Below, piece by piece: positions 7,922-15,335 of a stretch of 38,869 bases of DNA; position 1 is the first letter of the stretch; every line of letters starts with the position of its first letter. This DNA is from Nanosynbacter sp. (GTDB lineage Bacteria; Patescibacteriota; Saccharimonadia; Saccharimonadales; Saccharimonadaceae), in contig JABZJS010000008.1 in NCBI GenBank assembly GCA_015257665.1, positions 1 to 38,869 on the forward strand. Direction: 5' to 3'. Made by a program: the position numbers and the translations under genes. The notes below the pieces were generated by a model. That model worked only from the letters and a program-made list of their open reading frames with translations, was not told the origin of the DNA and searched no databases.

Positions 7922-9046
7922 ATGAGTAAACAACCCAAAATTGCCATTGTCTGCGACTTCTTGACAACAATGGGTGGTGCCGAGAATGTCGTGTTGGCCA
8001 TGCACGAAGCTTTTCCGGATGCGCCGATCTATACCGCAATGTATAATGAGGACAAAATGCCAGCCTTTGCTGAGCTTGATGTTCGGCCGTCGTTTTTGCA
8101 AAAAATCCCGCGCAAGGTGCGCACGTATTATAAGCTGTTTCCAACACTGGCTGTTAAAGCGATGCGGCGACTTGATTTGCGTGAGTTTGATATCATCCTC
8201 ACCAGCTCATACATGCATGGTCACCAAGTGAGAAAGACGCGGCCTGGCCAAGTCATCATCAACTACTGCCACACACCACCACGATACTACTGGAGTCACT
8301 ACGATGAATATCGGCGCGATCCAGGCTATGGTAACCTTAATCCACTCATTCGCACACTTATGCCACTCATGGTGCCACACCAGCGCAAGCTAGACCTTCA
8401 AGCGGCTCGGCAAGTCGATGTTTTCTTGGCAAACTCTACCGAGACGCAACAGCGCATTAAAAAATATTACAATCGAAATAGTATCGTCATCCATCCACCG
8501 GTAGATATAAGCCGGTTTACGCCTGCTGCCAAGCGGGGTGATCATTATGTGACGATTGGCCGGCAGTTGCCATACAAGCGGTACGACTTGGCAGTCACGG
8601 CAGCGACGAAGCTTGGCAAGAAGCTGATCGTCTTTGGTAATGGCCCCGCACACAATAGGCTCGTTGATCTGGCTGGTCCAACAGTTGAGTTCCGCACCGA
8701 TCGCTTCGGCGATGCGAGCGATGCCGAGTATGAGAAGGCCATTACAACAGCACGTGGCTTTATCTATCCAGCAGAGGAAGACTTTGGAATTGTCAGTGTT
8801 GAAGCGCTAGCGGCTGGTGCGCCAGTGATTGGCTTAGCGCGTGGCGGGACAACAGATATCGTGACGTCACCCGAAGTGGGTGTGCTATTTGACCGACAGA
8901 CAAGTATCAGCGTTGCTAAAGCAATTGAGCAGGCCGAGAAACGAACCTTTGATCCGACGGTCTTGCGTCGCACCGCACAGCGTTTTGATAAGACGCTATT
9001 TCTAACCAAGCTACGCAAGGTAGTGCGTGACCAGATAATAAAATAA
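7922..9046 (+). CDS. Family 4 glycosyltransferase
   Basis: A 374-residue GT-B glycosyltransferase. The N-terminal half has the donor/acceptor loop TTMGGAENVV; the C-terminal half has the GT4 signature PAEEDFGIVSVEALAAGAPVIG, containing the EDFGIxxxE catalytic motif (residues about 283-294), followed by ARGGTTDIV. It resembles WbaZ/WbdB-type mannosyl- or rhamnosyltransferases that extend lipid-linked glycans at the inner face of the membrane. No membrane segment. I use ATG 7922 (MSKQPKIAIV), not the upstream in-frame start at 7904, because the -10 box at 7910 lies between them. It probably works with the sugar transferase encoded at 9337-10773. Confidence 0.92.
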   Translation: MSKQPKIAIVCDFLTTMGGAENVVLAMHEAFPDAPIYTAMYNEDKMPAFAELDVRPSFLQKIPRKVRTYYKLFPTLAVKAMRRLDLREFDIILTSSYMHGHQVRKTRPGQVIINYCHTPPRYYWSHYDEYRRDPGYGNLNPLIRTLMPLMVPHQRKLDLQAARQVDVFLANSTETQQRIKKYYNRNSIVIHPPVDISRFTPAAKRGDHYVTIGRQLPYKRYDLAVTAATKLGKKLIVFGNGPAHNRLVDLAGPTVEFRTDRFGDASDAEYEKAITTARGFIYPAEEDFGIVSVEALAAGAPVIGLARGGTTDIVTSPEVGVLFDRQTSISVAKAIEQAEKRTFDPTVLRRTAQRFDKTLFLTKLRKVVRDQIIK

Positions 9047-9336
9047 CTGAGGGTTACGCGCTTTTTTGTGGGCAGTGCCCAAGTCCGACGGCTTATTATT
9101 GCGATTTTCTGTCCCACACTTCTACTATTTTCTTAGAGATGTTATAAAACATCGACACCTTCCACTATTAATCTTTTATATTAAAGATGACAGTTTGTTA
9201 TGAAAACTAATAAACAAAGTATTCCAGTAGATGGAGTAGAACAAATCTATCAAAAGATAGTGTGGTTTGGAATCTAAACAAGAAACAGCCTATTGAGGTT
9301 ATTCTCTCTTACTTTAGCTCTATAACAATATGTCGT

Positions 9337-10773
9337 TTATTTTGCGCCTGTCTTGCGTAGCACCACGCCGATCGTCTTGAATAGGATCTTGATGTCCAGC
9401 CAGAAGCTCCAGTTTTGGGCATAAAATAGCTCAAGCTCAATTCGCTCATCGAAGCTCAGGTTTGAGCGCCCAGACACCTGCCATAAGCCCGTCACCCCAG
9501 ACTTTACACTGTGCAGGAGTGCTGTGCGGGCTGAGCTGAACTTTACTTCTTGGGGTAGAATTGGCCGCGGCCCGACCAAGCTCAAATCGCCACGAAAGAC
9601 GTTGAAAATCTGGGGTAATTCGTCAAGCGATGTTGCCCGCAAAAAATTGCCAAAGCGCGTGATGCGTGGGTCGTGCTCGACCTTGCGATTTTTTTCATAC
9701 TCTTCAGCCAGGTCATCGCGACCCATTGCACGGAATTCATCAGCTGCGTCTTGCTTGCCATACTGTGCGCCCATACTACGGAACTTGATGAGCTGGATTG
9801 GCTCGGAGTAGCGACTGAGGCGCTTTGAGATATAAAATGCTGGCCCAGGGTTAAAGATCTTTTGCATAATGATAAGGAGTACAAAAAGCGGGGCAAGGAC
9901 GATGAGCAGTATGCCGGAAATAATCGTGTCGAAGATCCGCTTTGCGATTTCTCCCCAGCCAATAAGCGGTGTTTGACTAACGGTAATCATTGGGTAGCCA
10001 AGAAAAACATCGATGGTGTTTTTGCCAGTATAAAATTCTGGCTCGCCAGGGATGAAGTTGTATTGGATATGGTTGACCTGTGCGGCACCAAGCACTTTTT
10101 GATTCTTTTCCTCGTTTTCGTAGAGGTTGGTTTGGATAATGGTGTCGATCTTGAGCTCTTTGATTTGCATAAGGGCAGGGTCGAGTGATGCAAAATGAAC
10201 AACATCGAGTCCAGGTGGCACAAAGCGCTTAGGGCCAGCCATTGCCACAACACGAAAACCTGATTTGTAGGTGGTCGAGATCGACTCAGCGATGTCTCGC
10301 GTTGCCAGTGATGTCCCGATTACCATCACACGGTTCACACCATGGTTGTACTGGAAGAGCCAACTTCGCGTCAGGCGAAACAACTCGCGCACCGTGCCAA
10401 TCGCTAAAAACGAACCAAGAAAGACATACATTGCTACCAAGCGGGCTGGAAAGATATACATTCGTGTGCCGTACTCCCAGCCGATCACCAGCAGAATACC
10501 CATGAATGTCCCAAGCAGCAGTCGCCCCCATTCGACGAGTCGTCGGCTATAGACGTTTGCGCTATAGAGTCCAAGCGAGGCATAGAGAATAATCCACACT
10601 GGCGCAATGACGACGAAGCCGAGCAAGTAGTCGCTGGCATAGACAGTATGGAGCAAATCACGGTGATCGATTTGCGTGCGGACATAGTATGCGATGAAAA
10701 ACACCGCCATCAGCACAACAAAATCGAGGCCGATGAGAATGAGACTATAAAATTTCGTATTTTTTGACGGCAT
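9337..10773 (-). CDS. Undecaprenyl-phosphate sugar phosphotransferase (WcaJ/WbaP type)
   Basis: A 478-residue polytopic enzyme that starts glycan assembly by moving sugar-1-phosphate from a nucleotide sugar to the polyprenyl phosphate carrier. Four hydrophobic segments fill the first ~130 residues, followed by a Rossmann-like CoA-binding domain (VMVIGTSLATRDIAES) and then one membrane hairpin and the bacterial sugar transferase domain: KRIFDTIISGILL, FRSM, TRFGNFLRATSLDELPQ, GDLSLVGPRP. Ends with the family-typical WLDIKILFKT region. On the opposite strand to its neighbours, divergent from the ligase gene at 10826. A -10-like TATAGT lies 10 nt before the ATG on the minus strand; no ribosome binding site. 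Confidence 0.94.
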   Translation of the reverse strand: MPSKNTKFYSLILIGLDFVVLMAVFFIAYYVRTQIDHRDLLHTVYASDYLLGFVVIAPVWIILYASLGLYSANVYSRRLVEWGRLLLGTFMGILLVIGWEYGTRMYIFPARLVAMYVFLGSFLAIGTVRELFRLTRSWLFQYNHGVNRVMVIGTSLATRDIAESISTTYKSGFRVVAMAGPKRFVPPGLDVVHFASLDPALMQIKELKIDTIIQTNLYENEEKNQKVLGAAQVNHIQYNFIPGEPEFYTGKNTIDVFLGYPMITVSQTPLIGWGEIAKRIFDTIISGILLIVLAPLFVLLIIMQKIFNPGPAFYISKRLSRYSEPIQLIKFRSMGAQYGKQDAADEFRAMGRDDLAEEYEKNRKVEHDPRITRFGNFLRATSLDELPQIFNVFRGDLSLVGPRPILPQEVKFSSARTALLHSVKSGVTGLWQVSGRSNLSFDERIELELFYAQNWSFWLDIKILFKTIGVVLRKTGAK

Positions 10774-10825
10774 AACAACTGTTACTATAACACTTTTTAC
10801 CGAAAGTTTGCTACACTAGAAAGAG

Positions 10826-12124
10826 ATGAAGCGGTTATTGCGAGAAAAGATACCGGCTTGGTTTTTGTGTACGATATTTTTCGGACTGGCTATCCATGCG
10901 CCGCTGACCGTATGGGTGGGTACTCATTGGCCAGATTATGCGCTCTTTGTCAAGGCATGGAAGGAAGTCTTGCTTCTCGTTGTCTTGCTTCTTGTTGTTA
11001 TCGACGTGACGCTACGTCGACAGTGGCAGCGTTGGCTGAGTGATCGCATTATTCAGCTTGCGCTCGCCTTTGCGCTGTGGCACGGCGTGGTGGCGCTGCT
11101 TGTGCCGACGTCTGGTTTGGCATTGCTATCAGGTTCGTTGATTGATCTGCGTTTTGTGGCGCTTGGTGCGGCAGTCTATGTATTTGTGAGTAATTATCCG
11201 CAGTATCGGCGCTGGTTGCTGCGTATGCTTGGTGCGGGTGCAGTCATCGTGATTGGCTTTGCAGCAGCGCAGCTTGTCCTGCCGCGTGATGTGTTGGTGC
11301 CGCTTGGCTACGGGCCGACGACGATCGAACCTTACCAAACAGTCGACTCCAACAGTGCCTATGTCCGCATTAATAGCACGCTGCGTGGGCCAAACCCACT
11401 TGGAGCGTATGCAAGTACTGTCCTGACGCTTATCGTGGCGTATAGTGCATTGCAATGGCGGCGTATCTCGCATATGCGGCGTTGGGTGCTTGGTGGTATG
11501 ACACTACTAGCAGCGCTTTCCGTGTGGCAGAGCTATTCGCGAAGTGCGCTGCTCGCGGTGGCGGTTGGCGTTGGCATTGTTGCGATTGTCAGGGCATGGC
11601 AGTCGCAGGCATCTCGGCGTATCGTGTTGTGGGGTGCTGGCGCAGTACTTGGCTGTGGGGTGATTGTTGGTAGTATTGGCTACGCTATGGATCCACACTT
11701 TATTGATAATGTTATCTTGCATAACGACCCAAGGCATGGCCCGACCCAAACATCCGACAGCGACCGAATCACTTCGTTGCAAGCTGGCCTAGCGCGCGCC
11801 TTGCAGCAACCGCTTGGCACTGGCGTAGGAAGTACTGGCTCGGCATCGCTTCTTGGCAATGGGCAGAGCCTAATCATTGAAAACCACTATTTGTTCGTTG
11901 CTCACGAAGTTGGCTGGATTGGATTACTATTATTAGTTGCATTAACCACTGGTGTACTGGTAAAATTATGGCATCGCCGGTCATATTGGCTGGCTTTCGG
12001 TAGTTTTGCTGGCGGAATCGGCTTAACTGTGATAGGATTGTTCTTACCAGTTTTTGTTGACGACACTGTGTCGATGCTCTGGTGGGGGCTGGCAGCACTA
12101 GCGATAACGGAGGATGGATTATGA
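10826..12124 (+). CDS. O-antigen ligase / polymerase-like membrane protein (Wzy_C domain)
   Basis: A 432-residue protein with about ten to twelve hydrophobic segments. The central part NSAYVRINSTLRGPNPLG, SYSRSALLAV and the C-terminal ENHYLFVAHEVGWIG match the O-antigen ligase/polymerase (WaaL/Wzy) superfamily, which attaches or polymerises lipid-linked glycans outside the membrane. In an organism without an LPS outer membrane it more likely transfers glycan to protein, lipid or wall polymer; this is inference. A -10 TACACT with upstream TGC (extended -10) ends 8 nt before the ATG. Its stop overlaps the next ATG (ATGA). Confidence 0.88.
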   Translation: MKRLLREKIPAWFLCTIFFGLAIHAPLTVWVGTHWPDYALFVKAWKEVLLLVVLLLVVIDVTLRRQWQRWLSDRIIQLALAFALWHGVVALLVPTSGLALLSGSLIDLRFVALGAAVYVFVSNYPQYRRWLLRMLGAGAVIVIGFAAAQLVLPRDVLVPLGYGPTTIEPYQTVDSNSAYVRINSTLRGPNPLGAYASTVLTLIVAYSALQWRRISHMRRWVLGGMTLLAALSVWQSYSRSALLAVAVGVGIVAIVRAWQSQASRRIVLWGAGAVLGCGVIVGSIGYAMDPHFIDNVILHNDPRHGPTQTSDSDRITSLQAGLARALQQPLGTGVGSTGSASLLGNGQSLIIENHYLFVAHEVGWIGLLLLVALTTGVLVKLWHRRSYWLAFGSFAGGIGLTVIGLFLPVFVDDTVSMLWWGLAALAITEDGL

Positions 12125-12483
12125 CAAGCCCAACGCGAAAACAACGTGAATTATTGACGTTTATAGACACATTTATCAAGAGTAATGGCTATGGTCCAAG
12201 CTACCGCGAGATTATGCGTGCCTTTGATTACAAGTCGGTTAGTACGGTGGCAGCGCATGTCAACGGCTTGATTGTTCGTGGATTTTTGGTCAAAAAGGAT
12301 AACTCGGCGCGTAGTCTGCAAGTGGTACCGCCCACCCAGAATGCTGCAGATGTTGTGGTAGCGCCAGTCGAGCAGGTGATTCGTGCAAAAATAAGTGCAT
12401 TAGAGCAGCAGGACAATGCCGCTGATGATATTGCGGTTTTGCAGCGCGCACTAGAAATTTTGCAAAGCGACCAATCATCATAG
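12121..12483 (+). CDS. LexA-like winged-helix DNA-binding protein, no protease domain
   Basis: A 120-residue protein. Residues 1-65 align by eye with the LexA N-terminal DNA-binding domain: RKQRELLTFID, NGYGPSYREI, VAAHVNGLIVRGFLV and the wing. LexA's C-terminal S24 protease with its Ser-Lys dyad is missing; instead the last 45 residues are predicted helical and may be an oligomerisation segment. So it cannot self-cleave as LexA does, and its DNA binding would need other control. ATG 12121 overlaps the stop of the O-antigen-ligase-like gene (ATGA), with GGAGG 7 nt upstream, implying translational coupling. Target genes are unknown. Confidence 0.88.
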   Translation: MTSPTRKQRELLTFIDTFIKSNGYGPSYREIMRAFDYKSVSTVAAHVNGLIVRGFLVKKDNSARSLQVVPPTQNAADVVVAPVEQVIRAKISALEQQDNAADDIAVLQRALEILQSDQSS

Positions 12484-12487
12484 ATGA

Positions 12488-12493
12488 TATAAT
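12488..12493 (+). promoter_or_regulatory. -10 element of the 12500 gene, predicted leaderless
   Basis: TGA-TATAAT (extended -10) directly after the LexA-like gene, ending 6 nt before ATG 12500. No Shine-Dalgarno site. Confidence 0.7.
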
Positions 12494-12499
12494 ATTTAC

Positions 12500-14266
12500 A
12501 TGATGTACACTCCTCCGCGCACGCAGCGTCCGTACCCCCGACGCCGCAAGGCAACTATTGCCGAAAAACTCCGTTTTGCCGATTGGCGTGTGCCAGTGCT
12601 GCGTATTCGCTGGACACGGCGCAAAACATATATCACCATTGGTATTATTCTTGGGCTCAATGTGCTATTCCAGCTGGTGTATCCGAGTGATCGATTGCTG
12701 CCAAATGCGCGGATCGACGGTGTGTCGCTTGGCTGGCAGACAATATCAGAAGCCACAGAAACGCTTAACCAGGCGTACCAAGGACACTCCGTGAAGCTGG
12801 TGGGTGATGGCGCAACCATTGCCTCGCCGACGATTGAGCAGCTTGCTATTACAGTAGACAACACCGACCGGCTTACGCAGGCGCAGTATCCCTTGCTGTG
12901 GCGAATTATGCCGTTGTCGTCGTTTTGGTGGCAGCCAGATGTGCCAAGCTCGCCAAAATTAACGACTACGACGCGTACCGAGCAATATATTACTCAGACG
13001 ATCATGCCAGTCTGTAAGCGTGCACCAGTCGATGCGAGCCTCAAAGTTGAACATGGCAAGCTGGTGGTTAATCAAGCGCGGCGCGGTGGTGAGTGTCAGC
13101 GTGATGCGGTATCGCATAGCATTGGTGCAATTAGCCCACGTCTCATGCAGGGCACGACCGTTGAGATCCCAATGCGCGGCATCGCCCCGGCTATTACAAC
13201 CGATGCAGCGAAGGCGCTCGAGCAAAAAATCATAAAGGTTATTGGCAAAGGTGTCGCCCTTAAGGTGAATGAGGAGACAGTGACATTGCCAGCGAATGAA
13301 GTTATTCAGTGGGTTGTTGCTCAGCCAAAGGACAAGACATTAGTAGCAAGCATTAGTGCGTCACAGGCCTCCGGCTATCTCACAAAGCATGTCACGCCAA
13401 AGGTAAATATTGACCCAGGTACCACGAAAGTTGCTACATACGATCTCACTGAAACGTTACGTACAGATGGTAAACCAGGGCGCACGCTCGATATTGACGC
13501 AACTGCACAGCAGCTCTCGGAGTTTATTAATCAAACCCTCCCACAGCCAACCGCAGTAACGAAGACGGTGCCAGCCAAGGTAGAATATGACCGCAATTAT
13601 AGCTCGACCGAAGACGGGCTCAACGCTCTTCTCAAACACTATGCCGAGGATCACCCAGGGACGTATGGTGTCTCATTCTTAGAAATTGATGGCAAGAAGC
13701 GCAATGCGAGCTACAATGGCAATAAGCAATTTGTCACTGCCAGTACATATAAACTATTTGTTGGTTATAGCGTGCTTCGGCGAGAGGAAGCAGCAGGCTG
13801 GCGCTGGGAGGATAACCAGGTTTGCTTCAATAAGATGATTAGCCAGAGCGATAACCCATGTGCAGAGAACTACCTTAAGGTTATTGGTTATGACGTTGTG
13901 ACGAAGGATGTCAATGACATTGGCTTCAAAGACACGACCTTTGCCAAGTCTGGCGGGCCATACACCACAGCAAATGATCTCGCACGCTTTATGGCAATGC
14001 TTGATGCAGGGCAGAACTTTAGTAGTGCCAACCGCGACCGATTCCTCTCTGCGCTCAAGGCTAATGTATATCGCAAGGGTATTCCTGCTGGCACGAATGG
14101 CACGGTGGCAAATAAGGTTGGGTTCTTGAATGGTCTCCTGCACGACGCAGCGATCGTCTATGGCTCGAACGGCAAATATGTGCTCGCCATCATGACAGAT
14201 GGCAGTAGTTGGAACAATATCGCTGAGCTAACTAAGCGGATCGAACAATTCCGTAGCCAGCCATAG
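12500..14266 (+). CDS. Membrane-anchored serine hydrolase of the class A beta-lactamase / D,D-peptidase fold
   Basis: A 588-residue protein with a basic, Arg- and Pro-rich cytoplasmic N-terminus, one membrane segment (about residues 44-61) and a long extracytoplasmic part. Residues 70-370 contain PG_binding_4/VanW-associated style repeats (ARIDGVSLGWQTISEA; a second copy ends GRTLDIDATAQQL). The C-terminal ~200 residues carry the penicillin-recognising motifs: STYK (S415-K418), SDN (450-452) and KVG (539-541). A wall-modifying peptidase fits an anchored, multi-domain protein better than a resistance beta-lactamase. Start 12500 is chosen because of the -10 box; ATG 12503 is also possible. Confidence 0.88.
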   Translation: MMYTPPRTQRPYPRRRKATIAEKLRFADWRVPVLRIRWTRRKTYITIGIILGLNVLFQLVYPSDRLLPNARIDGVSLGWQTISEATETLNQAYQGHSVKLVGDGATIASPTIEQLAITVDNTDRLTQAQYPLLWRIMPLSSFWWQPDVPSSPKLTTTTRTEQYITQTIMPVCKRAPVDASLKVEHGKLVVNQARRGGECQRDAVSHSIGAISPRLMQGTTVEIPMRGIAPAITTDAAKALEQKIIKVIGKGVALKVNEETVTLPANEVIQWVVAQPKDKTLVASISASQASGYLTKHVTPKVNIDPGTTKVATYDLTETLRTDGKPGRTLDIDATAQQLSEFINQTLPQPTAVTKTVPAKVEYDRNYSSTEDGLNALLKHYAEDHPGTYGVSFLEIDGKKRNASYNGNKQFVTASTYKLFVGYSVLRREEAAGWRWEDNQVCFNKMISQSDNPCAENYLKVIGYDVVTKDVNDIGFKDTTFAKSGGPYTTANDLARFMAMLDAGQNFSSANRDRFLSALKANVYRKGIPAGTNGTVANKVGFLNGLLHDAAIVYGSNGKYVLAIMTDGSSWNNIAELTKRIEQFRSQP

Positions 14267-14295
14267 CATAAAATGCCTATTTTGCGGCGTGACTC

Positions 14296-14325
14296 TTGAC
14301 GAACCACCCCTTCAACCGGTATACT
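14296..14325 (+). promoter_or_regulatory. tRNA-Asn promoter
   Basis: TTGACG (14296-14301), 18-nt spacer, TATACT (14320-14325), 10 nt before the mature tRNA. Confidence 0.85.
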
Positions 14326-14335
14326 TACAGAGTAA

Positions 14336-14410
14336 TCCGGAGTAGCTCAGTGGTAGAGCGGGTCGCTGTTAACGATTAGGTCGCTGGTTCGAGCCCAGTC
14401 TCCGGAGCCA
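14336..14410 (+). tRNA. tRNA-Asn (GTT anticodon)
   Basis: The acceptor stem TCCGGAG (14336-14342) pairs perfectly with CTCCGGA (14400-14406), with discriminator G and an encoded CCA (14408-14410). The D arm GCTC..GAGC, the anticodon loop CTGTTAA with GTT, and the T arm with GGTTCGAGCC are all present. The anticodon stem has two G-U pairs. Own promoter and terminator: a single-gene transcription unit. Confidence 0.97.
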
Positions 14411-14421
14411 CGATGTATAAT

Positions 14422-14452
14422 AAAGACCGATGAAAATCGGTCTTATTTTATT
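14422..14452 (+). terminator. Rho-independent terminator of tRNA-Asn
   Basis: A perfect 9-bp stem AAGACCGAT / ATCGGTCTT with a GAAA tetraloop (14423-14444), followed by ATTTTATT. Confidence 0.9.
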
Positions 14453-14525
14453 AAAGCGTATATCGCCCTTGAGCCGCAAAATTCAAATACTGAGAGACTA
14501 ACCCTAGTAGACAAGCGAGCTTACA

Positions 14526-15305
14526 CTATAGTGTAAGATCAACAACGACTGGGTAGTGATCAGACGCTCGGTCTGATAGTGGTGTTTTGACAACATTGTA
14601 TGAGGTTAATGCAGGCTGCAGATCCTTCGAGACAAAGATATAGTCAAGCCGGCTGGTTGGGTGATCGGGGTGTGGCGGCAGTGGTGTTGGAGCCGTCGGG
14701 GTTGCGTGTTGTTGCAAAGCAGCTGCTGTATCGACAAGGCCCGCCTGTGCCATAAAACGAGTGACATCATGAACAATTGTGCCATCACGAGTAAATTTGC
14801 GCGTCAGGTTTGCATCAAAAGAATCTACCATATCAGGCGGATATGTATCATAAAATGAGAGTGAATTACAGTCACCCATAACGACAGTATGAGTACTATT
14901 CTCACCAATATGTTTGATAAGCCGGTGCACCTCTTGTAGCCGGTCAGCTTCAAATCGTGGTGAAAGATGAAGGCTACCAATAGAGAAAATGTGGTTATTT
15001 ATTTGAACGCGGCTTACTAAGAGTGATCGGCTACATGGGTAGAGCAATGTTGCATCCAGGATAGGATACCTGGATAGCAATGCTGTATGATACCACGACC
15101 CATCACCACAGAGTGCAAGGTGAGTATAGGGCATAGCGGTTTGTTCTGAGACGTATGCAAGGCGTTTTCTTGTGTCGTTCTCGAAGCCGTTTGCTTCGTT
15201 GAGCGTCAGGATATCTGGCTTTGCTTCGTTGATAACTGCAATAACGTCATCGATCGTTTTCTCGGCACCATTGTAGATGTTGTATGTCATGAATGTTAAT
15301 TTCAT
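14526..15305 (-). CDS. Endonuclease/exonuclease/phosphatase family protein
   Basis: A 259-residue protein of the DNase I-like fold. Motifs: MTYNIYNG (metal-site Asn), TLNEANGF (catalytic Glu), SLHLSPR, MGDCNS (Asp/Asn), and the C-terminal RLDYIFVS and DRASDHYPVVV with the catalytic Asp-His pair. Such enzymes cleave phosphodiester bonds in nucleic acid or phospholipid head groups; the substrate cannot be told. No signal peptide, so probably cytoplasmic. It starts 30 nt after the HD/DUF1152-like gene on the same strand, with GAGGAAG before the ATG, so the two are likely co-transcribed. Confidence 0.9.
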   Translation of the reverse strand: MKLTFMTYNIYNGAEKTIDDVIAVINEAKPDILTLNEANGFENDTRKRLAYVSEQTAMPYTHLALCGDGSWYHTALLSRYPILDATLLYPCSRSLLVSRVQINNHIFSIGSLHLSPRFEADRLQEVHRLIKHIGENSTHTVVMGDCNSLSFYDTYPPDMVDSFDANLTRKFTRDGTIVHDVTRFMAQAGLVDTAAALQQHATPTAPTPLPPHPDHPTSRLDYIFVSKDLQPALTSYNVVKTPLSDRASDHYPVVVDLTL

Positions 15306-15335
15306 ATAGGGAACTTCCTCTACTAATTAATTTAA

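Noticed and set aside
9047..9336. A terminator or small gene between the glycosyltransferase and sugar-transferase genes
   Set aside because: A TTTTTT run at about 9061 precedes, rather than follows, a 5-bp hairpin. Another small hairpin near 9173 lacks a T tract. No open frame looks coding.
12500..14266. An antibiotic-resistance beta-lactamase
   Set aside because: The protein is membrane-anchored, twice the usual length and carries extra wall-type domains, so a peptidoglycan enzyme is more likely than a resistance gene.
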